A DNA stretch of 12,696 nucleotides from DASQWC01 sp035640475 (GTDB taxonomy: Bacteria; Actinomycetota; JAICYB01). Where the stretch lies: NCBI GenBank assembly GCA_035640475.1, contig DASQWC010000078.1, positions 1 through 12,696 of the forward strand, written 5' to 3'. How positions within the stretch are numbered: the stretch's first letter is position 1; each line of letters starts with the position of its first letter. Shown here piece by piece: positions 1 through 9,617 of the stretch. The notes beneath the pieces were generated by a model. The model was not told the origin of the DNA. It was given only the letters and a program-made list of their open reading frames with translations, and searched no databases. The position numbers and the translations under genes are program-made.

Positions 1-146
1 GTCGACGCGTGCCCGGTGAGCGGATAGACCTCCTTCAGGACTTCCGATGCCTCGGCGGCGCCGTCCTCGACGAGGGAGATGAGTCGCGCGACGGCGCGCC
101 GATCCCCCGACCGAAGCCCCTCGACAAGGGCCGCGACGTCCTGCAT
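1..146 (-). CDS. meaB: MeaB/ArgK-type GTPase, N-terminal fragment (runs off left edge)
   Basis: Only the first 48 codons are in the window. The peptide starts MQDVAALVEGLRSGDRRAVA and continues through LISLVEDG to EVYPLTGHAS. This is the helical N-terminal region that precedes the Walker A loop in MeaB/ArgK GTPases, where relatives read roughly 'L..GDRRALARAISLVE ... LYPHTGRA'. MeaB proteins chaperone adenosylcobalamin-dependent methylmalonyl-CoA mutase: they gate cofactor loading and protect the enzyme. The GTP-binding motifs lie beyond the edge and cannot be checked. The ATG (146-144) directly abuts the TAG stop of the SCP2 gene (149-147), so translation is probably coupled. Family assignment rests on a short but characteristic stretch. 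Confidence 0.82.
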   Translation of the reverse strand, partial: MQDVAALVEGLRSGDRRAVARLISLVEDGAAEASEVLKEVYPLTGHAS

Positions 147-569
147 CTATTCCTCGTCCGGAAACGAGCTCGTCACAGAGCTCGCAAGGTTCACGAGCGC
201 TTTGGCTGCTTGGACCTCACGGGCAAGCGTTGGCAGGTCGCCGGACACCTGCAGCTTGCCTTGGAGCATTCCCCTGATCGGATCGAGCTTCCCGAGCACG
301 ACGTCCTTCCACAAAAGGTAGGGAGCCGTGATCGTGAACGTCGCGCGGTCGGCCTCCTCGTGTGACACGATCCGCGCTTCGCGGCACGTGCCGTGATCGA
401 TCTCGAAGACCGCCGCAAGATCCATCGGCACGTTCTTGGCCACGTCCGCCAGCACCACGATCGCGATGTCGCGGCCGTCCCAGTCCTGCGCCGCCTCCGC
501 AATCTCCGGGCTCGCGTTGATGGCGTCCTTGTATGCCTGCAGCCACACGGGCGTTGCGAAGACGGGCAC
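147..569 (-). CDS. SCP2 sterol-binding domain protein
   Basis: A 140-residue single-domain protein. The C-terminal half has the SCP2-fold pattern: a strand region ending ATFTITAPYLLWKDVVLGKLDP, split here as ATFTITAPYL and LWKDVVLGKLDP, then GMLQGKLQVSGDLPTLAREV, the usual 'G.L...GD...L' helix. SCP2-fold proteins bind lipid or acyl-CoA-like ligands in a hydrophobic tunnel; the ligand here cannot be told. There is no signal peptide, so it is cytoplasmic. The start chosen is GTG at 569-567, nine bases after the murA stop and in the same frame; a CTG two codons earlier is possible. No good ribosome binding site is seen, which suggests coupling to murA. Sitting between murA and meaB, it may belong to acyl-CoA metabolism, but that is inferred only from meaB. 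Confidence 0.8.
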   Translation of the reverse strand: MPVFATPVWLQAYKDAINASPEIAEAAQDWDGRDIAIVVLADVAKNVPMDLAAVFEIDHGTCREARIVSHEEADRATFTITAPYLLWKDVVLGKLDPIRGMLQGKLQVSGDLPTLAREVQAAKALVNLASSVTSSFPDEE

Positions 570-578
570 GAACAGATG

Positions 579-1853
579 CTACGCAGGCGACGGCACTGGT
601 GCCGAAACGCGCCGGATGTCGGCGCCGAGGCCGGCGAGCTTGCCCTCGAGGTCCTCGTGGCCGCGGTCGATGTGAATGATGTCCTCGACGATCGTTCGCC
701 CGTCGGCCGCCAGCCCGGCCACGACGAGCGCGGCACCGGCGCGAATGTCGGGCGCACGCACCGGTGCTCCGAGCAGTTCCTCGGTCCCCCGGACGACCGC
801 GTAGTGACCCTCGACCCGGACGTCGGCTCCCATTCGCGCCAGCTCGTCGGTGTAGAAGAAGCGCGCGTCGAAGATGTTCTCGGTCACGATCGACAGACCG
901 TCGGCTCTCGCGAGCATCGCGACGGCAATCGGCTGGAGGTCGGTCGGGAAGCCGGGATACGGCAAGGTAGAGATGTCGGTGGCCTTCGGCCGTCCGTCTG
1001 CTTGGATCCGGACCCGGTCCGTGCCCGTTTCGATGACCGCACCCGTCTCCTCGAGCTTGGTCAGCACGATCTCGAGGTGGGACGGGTCGATGCTGGTCAC
1101 TGTGACGTCGCCGCCGGTTGCACGGGCGGCGAGAAGGAACGTCCCCGCCTCGAGGCGGTCGGGCATGACATCGAGCGACGCGGCGCGCAGGCCGTCCACG
1201 CCTTCGATCTCGACGACGTTGGTCCCCGCGCCCCGGACGTGGGCTCCCATGCGCTCGAGGAACTGGGCGAGATCGACGATCTCCGGCTCACGCGACGCGT
1301 TCTCGATAACCGTGCGACCCTCGGCCAGGACACCGGCCATGAGCAGGTTCTCGGTCGCGCCGTGGCTCGGGTAGTCGAGGTTGATCGCAGCGCCGCGCAG
1401 GCGGTCGCACGACGCTTCGATGAACCCGTGCACGACGCGAATGTCGGCGCCGAGCTGTTCGAGTCCCTTGAGGTGCAGGTCGATGCGCCGCGGGCCGAGG
1501 TTGCATCCACCGGGGAGCGCGACACGCGCTCTCCCCTCCCGCGCCAGCAGTGGGCCGAGGACGGCCGTCGACGCGCGCATGCGGCTGACGAACTCGTATG
1601 GGGCTTCGGTGCCAAGCTTGTCGGGAACCGTGATGCCGAGGCTCCCGTTCTCCCTCGTGACATCGGCGCCGAGGTGACGGAGCACTTCCGACATGCCGGT
1701 CACGTCGTCCAGGTCGGGAACGCGGCCGAGCGTGTGCGTTCCCGGCGCGAGCAGACTCGCCGCCAGGAGCTTGAGGGCCGAGTTCTTGGCGCCCGAGCAG
1801 GCCACTTCGCCGTGCAGGGGTCGTCCGCCTTCGATCAGGTAGGCGTGGCTCAT
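579..1853 (-). CDS. murA: UDP-N-acetylglucosamine 1-carboxyvinyltransferase MurA
   Basis: A 424-residue enzyme close to the usual MurA length (about 420). MurA transfers enolpyruvate from PEP to UDP-GlcNAc, the first committed step of peptidoglycan synthesis, in the cytoplasm. Visible motifs are SGAKNSALKLLAAS near residues 20-33 (Lys23-Asn24, the substrate-binding pair), LPGGCNLGPRRIDLHL with Cys117 as the PEP-reactive and fosfomycin-target cysteine (so predicted sensitive, not the Cys-to-Asp variant), and DIRAGAALVVAGLAADG near the C-terminus with the conserved active-site Arg. The open frame runs upstream to 2042, but the family N-terminus fixes the start at ATG 1853 (MSHAYLIEGG); the extra 63 residues are low-complexity and overlap the divergent gene. 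The downstream genes SCP2 and meaB follow at 9 nt and 0 nt. Confidence 0.96.
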   Translation of the reverse strand: MSHAYLIEGGRPLHGEVACSGAKNSALKLLAASLLAPGTHTLGRVPDLDDVTGMSEVLRHLGADVTRENGSLGITVPDKLGTEAPYEFVSRMRASTAVLGPLLAREGRARVALPGGCNLGPRRIDLHLKGLEQLGADIRVVHGFIEASCDRLRGAAINLDYPSHGATENLLMAGVLAEGRTVIENASREPEIVDLAQFLERMGAHVRGAGTNVVEIEGVDGLRAASLDVMPDRLEAGTFLLAARATGGDVTVTSIDPSHLEIVLTKLEETGAVIETGTDRVRIQADGRPKATDISTLPYPGFPTDLQPIAVAMLARADGLSIVTENIFDARFFYTDELARMGADVRVEGHYAVVRGTEELLGAPVRAPDIRAGAALVVAGLAADGRTIVEDIIHIDRGHEDLEGKLAGLGADIRRVSAPVPSPA

Positions 1854-1926
1854 GGATAGGTCCAGGGTACCCGGGCGCATCGACTTCCCTGCGCGACCTG
1901 CGGGGGCCGTGTAGCCTCTGCCGCGA
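1854..1926. promoter_or_regulatory. Divergent intergenic region between murA and the matrixin gene
   Basis: Seventy-three bases separate the two divergent starts. Each strand has a TAnnnT hexamer at a distance typical of leaderless actinobacterial promoters. On the minus strand TACCCT (1869-1864) ends 10 nt before the murA ATG. On the plus strand TAGCCT (1912-1917) ends 9 nt before the protease ATG. Neither gene has a convincing Shine-Dalgarno sequence, unlike the ATP synthase genes. No good -35 partner is visible for either, so this is a weak prediction. Confidence 0.35.
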
Positions 1927-2901
1927 ATGCGACCCCGGGTCCTCGCCGCCGTCGTCGTCGCCGCCTTCGCGTGCGCCGTGCCCCAGGCGGTCCCAATCCA
2001 GCGTTTCGATCCGGGCCCGGACGTCCCGAACGTGGCCGTCACACTGCGAGTCCCGACCCCCGGGGGGTTCGGGGGGCCGCGGAGCGAAGCGGAGCCGCCG
2101 CGCGAAGCGCGGCAGCCCCCCGATCAAAAGGGAGCGCGCGGGAGCGCGCAAAAGCTCGACACAAAGCCCGTCATCGGACTGAAGCCGCGACTCGTCCGTG
2201 AATGGCACGTGCTCTCCGCGCGCGGCGAGAGCGCCGAGCCGCAGTCGAGTGAGGCCCCGTGCCCGCGAGCATCGACGTGCGACACCCACCAACTCAAGCG
2301 CGCGAAATGGCCGACCGACTCGTCCGGCAGCGCGATCATCCCCTTCGCGTACAACGACGAGGCACGCCGGCGCGCGCGCGCTCCGGACGGCATCACGCAG
2401 CCGGCCTTGAAGGCGGCGATGAGCGAGTGGTCGCACTGGAACTCGAACATCGTGTTCCGCGACACCGGGACGACTACGGCAACGTTTGCGGCCGACGGCA
2501 AGGATGGCTCGTGCGACGACGGGACGAACGTCATCACGTGGGGCCGTTTCGAGCCTGAGGTGATCGGCGCGGCCGTCCTCTGCTTCGACGAGTCGGGTCG
2601 CGTCATCCGCGACGCCGACCTCGCGCTCAACGCGGCGCAGCATTGGGAGCGCGTCTCGGGAACGCCCGAGAGCCGTCACTCCCACGACATTCAGTCGATC
2701 CTCACGCACGAGCTCGGCCACTGGCTCGGGTTCGAGGACATCTACTCCGGCGACGCCGTGCGTCAGACGATGTACGGGAACACGGCCTACGGCCAGACCA
2801 ATAAGCGCACGCTCGCGCTCGGCGACATCGTCGGCATCCAGAAGGCGTACCCGTGCAGCGACGGGGACCGGTGCCCGCGGAGCGGCATCAAAGACGATTA
2901 A
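1927..2901 (+). CDS. Secreted matrixin-like (M10) zinc metalloprotease
   Basis: A 324-residue protein. Residues 1-21 look like a signal peptide (RPR then a Val/Ala-rich core). Residues 22-125 are a Pro/Arg-rich prodomain-like stretch without recognisable fold or a clear cysteine switch; residues 49-77 are encoded by a palindromic repeat. The catalytic domain starts near KWPTDSSGSAIIPFAYN (127-143). It continues through a helix around ALKAAMSEWSHWNS and DADLALNA to HELGHWLGFED (261-271): His261 and His265 as zinc ligands, Glu262 as general base, Asp271 at the third-ligand position. TMYG (281-284) supplies the Met-turn, and LGDIVGIQKAYP is the usual matrixin end. It should act outside the cell on proteins; the substrate is unknown. 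The gene runs opposite to its flanks and is followed 36 nt later by a TIMP-like gene. ATG 1927 is the only start that gives a signal peptide. Confidence 0.88.
   Translation: MRPRVLAAVVVAAFACAVPQAVPIQRFDPGPDVPNVAVTLRVPTPGGFGGPRSEAEPPREARQPPDQKGARGSAQKLDTKPVIGLKPRLVREWHVLSARGESAEPQSSEAPCPRASTCDTHQLKRAKWPTDSSGSAIIPFAYNDEARRRARAPDGITQPALKAAMSEWSHWNSNIVFRDTGTTTATFAADGKDGSCDDGTNVITWGRFEPEVIGAAVLCFDESGRVIRDADLALNAAQHWERVSGTPESRHSHDIQSILTHELGHWLGFEDIYSGDAVRQTMYGNTAYGQTNKRTLALGDIVGIQKAYPCSDGDRCPRSGIKDD
2071..2155 (+). repeat. Dispersed palindromic repeat, copy 1 (in frame inside the protease gene)
   Basis: This segment has layered symmetry. An outer stem pairs gggggg (2071-2076) with cccccc (2116-2121). 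Inside it, ccgc (2077-2080) pairs with gcgg (2089-2092), and gccgcgc (2097-2103) pairs with gcgcggc (2107-2113) around a GAA loop. After gatc come two perfect tandem copies of gggagcgcgc (2130-2139, 2140-2149). Positions 2091-2155 match the reverse complement of 12631-12696 with only a few differences, in a loop, the linker and the tail. It is read in frame as protease residues 49-77, rich in Pro, Arg, Glu and Ala. It resembles REP or Rickettsia-type palindromic elements in form; no relationship is shown. Confidence 0.85.
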
Positions 2902-2937
2902 TCGAACCCCGGGTCACCCATCGCGCGTTGTAGTGGC

Positions 2938-3600
2938 ATGAGGTCCGTGCGCGCTGCGGTCCTGGCCTTTGCCGCGTCGATCCTGCTCGTCGGGTTCGCC
3001 AGCCCATGCCTGGCGTGCTCGTGCGTCCAGCAGACGGATCAGCAGCATTATCAGCGGGCCGCCGTCGTGTTCGTGGGGAAGGCGATCGAACGCCACGATC
3101 CCAGCGAGGGCGACTACCAGAGCAGCGCCGACCCGATTCACTGGACATTCGATGTCGAGTCGACGCAAAAGGGGACGACCACGCGCAAACAGATCGTCTC
3201 CTCGTCGAGAGACGAAGCGAGCTGCGGCTTCACCTTCGAGATCGGTAAGCGCTACCAGGTCTTTGCATCGAAGACCAACGGCGAGCTGCGGACGTCGCTG
3301 TGCGACGGCACTCGCGAGGTCAACGGGGGCCAAGGCCCCTACTACCCGCCGGCGCCGAGCACACCGCCGCCCGCGACACCGAGTCCGGCGCCGACAGTTG
3401 CTCCGACCCCGGTCCCCACACCGACCGCATCGCCGACGCCGACGCCTTCGCCGACGGCGTCACTGAGTCCGCTGCCCAGTGTCGAACCGCTGGAACCAGT
3501 GGCCGGGCAGTCGCCGGGCGTGGCCGTAATCGCTACTGTGCTGGCGCTTGTGGCACTCGGCCTGGCGGTCGGACTGACGTTCCAATCACGTCGCGCGTAA
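2938..3600 (+). CDS. TIMP-like (netrin/OB-fold) secreted protein with Pro/Thr stalk and C-terminal membrane anchor
   Basis: A 220-residue protein. Residues 1-26 are a signal peptide with likely cleavage after Ala26, leaving Cys27-Ser28-Cys29-Val at the mature N-terminus. Next come AAVVFVGKA (41-49), DEASCGFTFEIGKRYQVFAS (92-111) and ELRTSLC (116-122). The four mature cysteines are 27, 29, 96 and 122. Human TIMP-1 pairs Cys1-Cys70 and Cys3-Cys99, and here the spacings are 69 and 93 against 69 and 96. In TIMPs the free amino group of Cys1 chelates the zinc of matrix metalloproteases. Residues 136-183 are a Pro/Thr/Ser stalk with TP and SP repeats, and 193-214 a membrane segment ending QSRRA. 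It is therefore predicted to sit on the outer face of the membrane. The partner is likely the matrixin 36 nt upstream. There is no lipobox. The fold call is from pattern alone. Confidence 0.68.
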   Translation: MRSVRAAVLAFAASILLVGFASPCLACSCVQQTDQQHYQRAAVVFVGKAIERHDPSEGDYQSSADPIHWTFDVESTQKGTTTRKQIVSSSRDEASCGFTFEIGKRYQVFASKTNGELRTSLCDGTREVNGGQGPYYPPAPSTPPPATPSPAPTVAPTPVPTPTASPTPTPSPTASLSPLPSVEPLEPVAGQSPGVAVIATVLALVALGLAVGLTFQSRRA

Positions 3601-5218
3601 GCCGCTTTCGTCTGCGGCGCCGGCGCAAAACGACGTACAGCAACAACGCAACCACGGTTGCGATCAACGCACGCTGCGGGAGATCGCTCTCCGGACGAAC
3701 GAGCACGACGGCGACTGCATGATCGACATTCTTCGTTCCGTCGTACGCGCGCAGCGCAAGCCGGTAGGTCGCGCGTTGCGGTAAGTCGTCGGCCGGCAAA
3801 GCAATCGACACCCGGCGCTCTCCCGCCTCGACGACCTCTCGCTCGCGGACGACTTCCCTGCCGGCACGGCTGAGCACCGCAGTGACTTGCGCAGCTTTCG
3901 GGACGACGAAGTCGACGTCGAGCGTTGCGCCTTCGTCCGGCGGATCGACGAACTGCTCGTCGGGTGCATCGATGCCGGTGAGCACGAGCGGAAGCGAATA
4001 GCCCTGAGGCGGTGTGACTCGAACCGATCGCGCGCTCGACGCGGCCACCGTCCAGCCCCCGACCGTCGAGGACGCCAGTGCCTGTCCGCCGGAATAGACA
4101 CCGAACGCGCCGTCGCCCGACACGCGGACGCTTCCCGTTCCGCGCTGGACGGCAACGCGAATGATCGGCGACTCGCCGTGGTGCGTCGGCCTCAAGCCCC
4201 CGTAGTACGCGGAGAGGATGTCGTCGTAGGAGTGGCCTTCCTCGGCACGCCCCAGCGCGCCGTACTGGCTCATACCAACGCCGTGTCCGTAGCCCTTTCC
4301 CTGCACGAGGAATCCGTCCGGCGTCTTCCGCACGGCAAAGCGCGACGACGGAATCGTTGCCGGCATTCGCTTGCCGTCGGATCGAAGACCGGGATAGGCG
4401 GACGGGTAGATCCTCGGTGCCCATTCGCTGACCACGCGGCGGAAGCGCACCGTGGTCATCTCGAGCTGCCCGCCGCGCGTCTTGATGAGCATCGTTCGTG
4501 CGTTCTCGTCGGCACTGACGTCGGTCAGGATGCCGTTCAGCTCGATCGAGTCGTGCAGGATTCGCTGGAGCTGCCCGCGTCCGAAGCCGACTTCCCACCG
4601 ATGCAGCGGCGACACGCGATCGAATGGGTCGTCGACGCCGCGGAGGTACGGTCTCGGACCGGCCGTCGGATACACGACCTCGTTGGCAAGCGTCCGGCCG
4701 CCGGATGACGAGTGGTAGCGCGTCAGGGCGGGCTTTCCGCCGTGGACGAGGATCTCGCCCGACGTCGCCCGCACCGCCGACGCCCACCTTCGTCCACGCT
4801 CACCGAGCGTCGCCGCGGCCCCTTGGTACACCTGGCACGACACCGTTCCACAGACGTCGAAGCCGTAGCGCGTCCAGTAGCCGCGCTCCTTCTCCCACAT
4901 CGCGTACGTGCGGGCCGCGACCGCCTGTGCTTTCAGGGCTTCCATCGGCCACATGCCCGGCACCTCGCGCACGCCGGCGACGTACGAGTCGAGATCGAGC
5001 TCGTTCACGATCGTCACCCCGGACCCGTCGCGGCGGATCTCGATGTTCCCGAAGAACGGGCCGTGCCCCTCGACGCTGAGCGTCGTCCCGGGCTTCGGAC
5101 GGAACACCACAGGGGAGCCGATCTCGCCGCCGACCTGGGCACGGGCGGGCGGCGTGGCCGCGGCCGTCAGACCAACGACGACCAGAGCGAGCGTGGAGAA
5201 AGTGATGGCACGGCGCAT
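3533..5218 (-). CDS. SpoIID/LytB-domain protein, secreted and membrane-anchored
   Basis: A 561-residue protein with an N-terminal signal peptide ending in an ARA-Q site near residue 28. The SpoIID domain spans about 70-345: LDLDSYVAGVREVPGMWPME with Glu85 matching the catalytic glutamate of B. subtilis SpoIID, ALKAQAVAARTYA, DVCGTVSCQVYQG, TRYHSSSGGRTLANE, and GKGYGHGVGMSQYGALG (307-323). SpoIID is a lytic transglycosylase acting on denuded peptidoglycan; non-sporulating bacteria also carry the domain, so sporulation cannot be concluded. Residues 350-510 look like beta-rich extracellular modules. Residues 517-531 are a membrane segment followed by RRRRRRKR. The ATG at 5218 is preferred over GTG 5230 for its signal peptide, though neither has a strong ribosome site. 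It lies 41 nt after atpC and overlaps the convergent TIMP-like gene by 68 nt. Confidence 0.88.
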   Translation of the reverse strand: MRRAITFSTLALVVVGLTAAATPPARAQVGGEIGSPVVFRPKPGTTLSVEGHGPFFGNIEIRRDGSGVTIVNELDLDSYVAGVREVPGMWPMEALKAQAVAARTYAMWEKERGYWTRYGFDVCGTVSCQVYQGAAATLGERGRRWASAVRATSGEILVHGGKPALTRYHSSSGGRTLANEVVYPTAGPRPYLRGVDDPFDRVSPLHRWEVGFGRGQLQRILHDSIELNGILTDVSADENARTMLIKTRGGQLEMTTVRFRRVVSEWAPRIYPSAYPGLRSDGKRMPATIPSSRFAVRKTPDGFLVQGKGYGHGVGMSQYGALGRAEEGHSYDDILSAYYGGLRPTHHGESPIIRVAVQRGTGSVRVSGDGAFGVYSGGQALASSTVGGWTVAASSARSVRVTPPQGYSLPLVLTGIDAPDEQFVDPPDEGATLDVDFVVPKAAQVTAVLSRAGREVVREREVVEAGERRVSIALPADDLPQRATYRLALRAYDGTKNVDHAVAVVLVRPESDLPQRALIATVVALLLYVVLRRRRRRKRLTRDVIGTSVRPPGRVPQAPAQ

Positions 5219-5259
5219 GCCGGAGGCCACATCGTAGCCGTGCCTGCCGACGCCGTCAG

Positions 5260-5670
5260 CTAGTCGTACAGGGTGCCGCCGCCCGCCGCGGCGGCCGCGC
5301 GCATCCGTGCTTCAGCGCGCCGGTAGGACTCGATCTGTTCGGGCGTCTCTTCCTGACGAAGGGCGGCCTCGGCCCGCTCTTTCGCGCTTTGGGCCCGGCC
5401 GACGTCGATCTCGTTGCCGATCTCGGCGACCGGGGTCAGCACGGTGACGCGGTCCTCGAAGACCTCGATGAAGCCGCCGTGCGCGGCAAGGTAGATCTCG
5501 CCGCCTTCGGAGGGCTCGATCTTCAGCGTTGAATGCCGCAGGGCGCCGAGGAAGGGAGCCAGACCGGGCAGGACGCCGACCTCGCCGCCCTCCGACCGAG
5601 CCACGACGAAGTTGGCCTCGCCGGACCAGACCTCTCGCTCGGGCGTAACGACCGAAACCTGCAGCGGCAT
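5260..5670 (-). CDS. atpC: ATP synthase F1 subunit epsilon
   Basis: A 136-residue subunit of the F1 central stalk, which binds gamma and the c-ring and can inhibit ATP hydrolysis. The N-terminal beta-sandwich is visible as MPLQVSVVTPEREVWSGEA, GEVGVLPGLAPFLGAL and EIYLAAHGGFIEVFEDRVTV. A two-helix C-terminal region follows, rich in Ala, Glu and Arg (IDVGRAQSAKERAEAAL, then a second helix), so the inhibitory-type domain is present. The family N-terminus fixes the start at ATG 5670; the open frame extends further upstream into atpD. It begins 2 nt after the atpD TAG and has only a weak ribosome site, so translational coupling is likely. It is the last atp gene. Confidence 0.96.
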   Translation of the reverse strand: MPLQVSVVTPEREVWSGEANFVVARSEGGEVGVLPGLAPFLGALRHSTLKIEPSEGGEIYLAAHGGFIEVFEDRVTVLTPVAEIGNEIDVGRAQSAKERAEAALRQEETPEQIESYRRAEARMRAAAAAGGGTLYD

Positions 5671-5672
5671 GG

Positions 5673-7162
<1,490 letters not shown>

Positions 7163-7166
<4 letters not shown>

Positions 7167-8050
7167 GTGCTCACTCCTGCTTCGGCTTTGGCTCGGAGCG
7201 CTTCCGCGCCTCCGACGATGTCGGCAATCTCAGCGGTGATCTCGGCCTGACGGGCTTGGTTCATCACTCGCGTCAGATTCTGGATGAGCTCGTCGGCGTT
7301 CTCCGTCGCCGCGGCCATCGCACGACGCCGCGCCGCGTGTTCGCTCGCCGAGGCTTCGAGAAGCGCTTGGAAGATCTGCACCTCGACGTAGAGCGGCAGA
7401 AGGAACTCCAGCAGCTCGGTCGGCTCCGGCTCGAATTCGAACAGCGGCGAGAACTCACGCCCGCCTTCCACGGCTTCCTCTTTTACCGGCAAGATGTCGA
7501 CGGCGACCGGCCGCTGCAGCATCAGCGACTCGAACTTCGTGTAGATGAGCTTCGCGGTGCGGATGCGGCCCTCGCTGTAGTCCTCGATCAGCTTCGTTGC
7601 CACCTCTTGTGCATTCTCGTAGCGCGGCGTGTCCGAGAAGCCGCTCCACTGCGCCGTCATATCGATTCGACGGAATCGGTACGCGGAGATCGCCTTCCGG
7701 CCGATGGCGTACGCGGCGAGATTGTCGCCGAGATCACGGCGCATGCGCTCGGCCACACGCAGCACGTTGGCGTTGTAGGCGCCGGCCAACCCGCGGTCGG
7801 CCGACACCACGAGGACGGCGTCGGCACCCTCGTCCTTCTGCTCCAGCAGCGGGTGTTCCAGCTTCTCGGTCGTCGCTGCGAGGTCGCGAATGACCTGGGT
7901 CAACTTCTCCGCGTACGGACGAGCTTCCTTTACACGCCGCTCGGCACGGATGATGCGCGAAGCCGAGATGAGCTCCATCGCCTTGGTTATCTTCTGCGTC
8001 GATTCGACGCCGTTGATGCGCCGCTGGATGTCGCGAAGCTTGGCCCCCAA
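7163..8050 (-). CDS. atpG: ATP synthase F1 subunit gamma (TTG start)
   Basis: A 295-residue rotor subunit. Both signature ends are visible. The N-terminal helix is (M)GAKLRDIQRRINGVESTQ then KITKAMELISASRI. The C-terminal helix carries NADELIQNLTRVMNQARQAE followed by ITAEIADIVGGAEAL. These form the coiled coil that turns inside the alpha/beta hexamer. ALVVSADRGLAGAYNAN (written here in family form; the gene reads AVLVVSADRGLAGAYNANV) marks the central Rossmann-like region. The start is a TTG (8050-8048), chosen because no ATG lies nearby in frame, the family N-terminus matches exactly and AGGAGG (8061-8056) sits five bases upstream. That site overlaps the atpA stop TAG. The 3' end overlaps atpD by four bases. 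Confidence 0.96.
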
Positions 8051-8055
8051 CCGAA

Positions 8056-8059
8056 CCTC

Positions 8060-8061
<2 letters not shown>
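8056..8061 (-). promoter_or_regulatory. Ribosome binding site of atpG
   Basis: A consensus AGGAGG sits five bases before the TTG start of the gamma subunit. Its AG is shared with the atpA stop codon (TAGGAGG), so ribosomes finishing alpha could reinitiate on gamma. It decides the non-ATG start. Confidence 0.85.
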
Positions 8062-9616
<1,555 letters not shown>

Positions 9617-9617
9617 G

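Noticed and set aside
393..1859. A 488-codon plus-strand open frame opposite murA
   Set aside because: It mirrors a clear murA gene, has Arg/Asp/Val-rich composition without any recognisable motif, and arises from high GC content.
2130..2149. CRISPR or tandem-repeat array
   Set aside because: Only two contiguous 10-base units, with no spacers; they belong to the palindromic element.
1288..2721. A 477-codon minus-strand open frame across murA and the protease
   Set aside because: It lies in another frame of two genes with catalytic motifs; its peptide is low-complexity and Arg-rich.
3007..3024. Lipoprotein signal (lipobox) in the TIMP-like protein
   Set aside because: None of the cysteines at residues 24, 27 or 29 has Leu/Val/Ile at -3 with a small residue at -1. 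Cleavage after Ala26 fits a standard signal peptide.
3342..4787. A 481-codon minus-strand open frame inside the SpoIID gene
   Set aside because: It overlaps the SpoIID reading frame, which has all family motifs; the product ends in Gly/Val repeats mirroring the Pro/Thr stalk.
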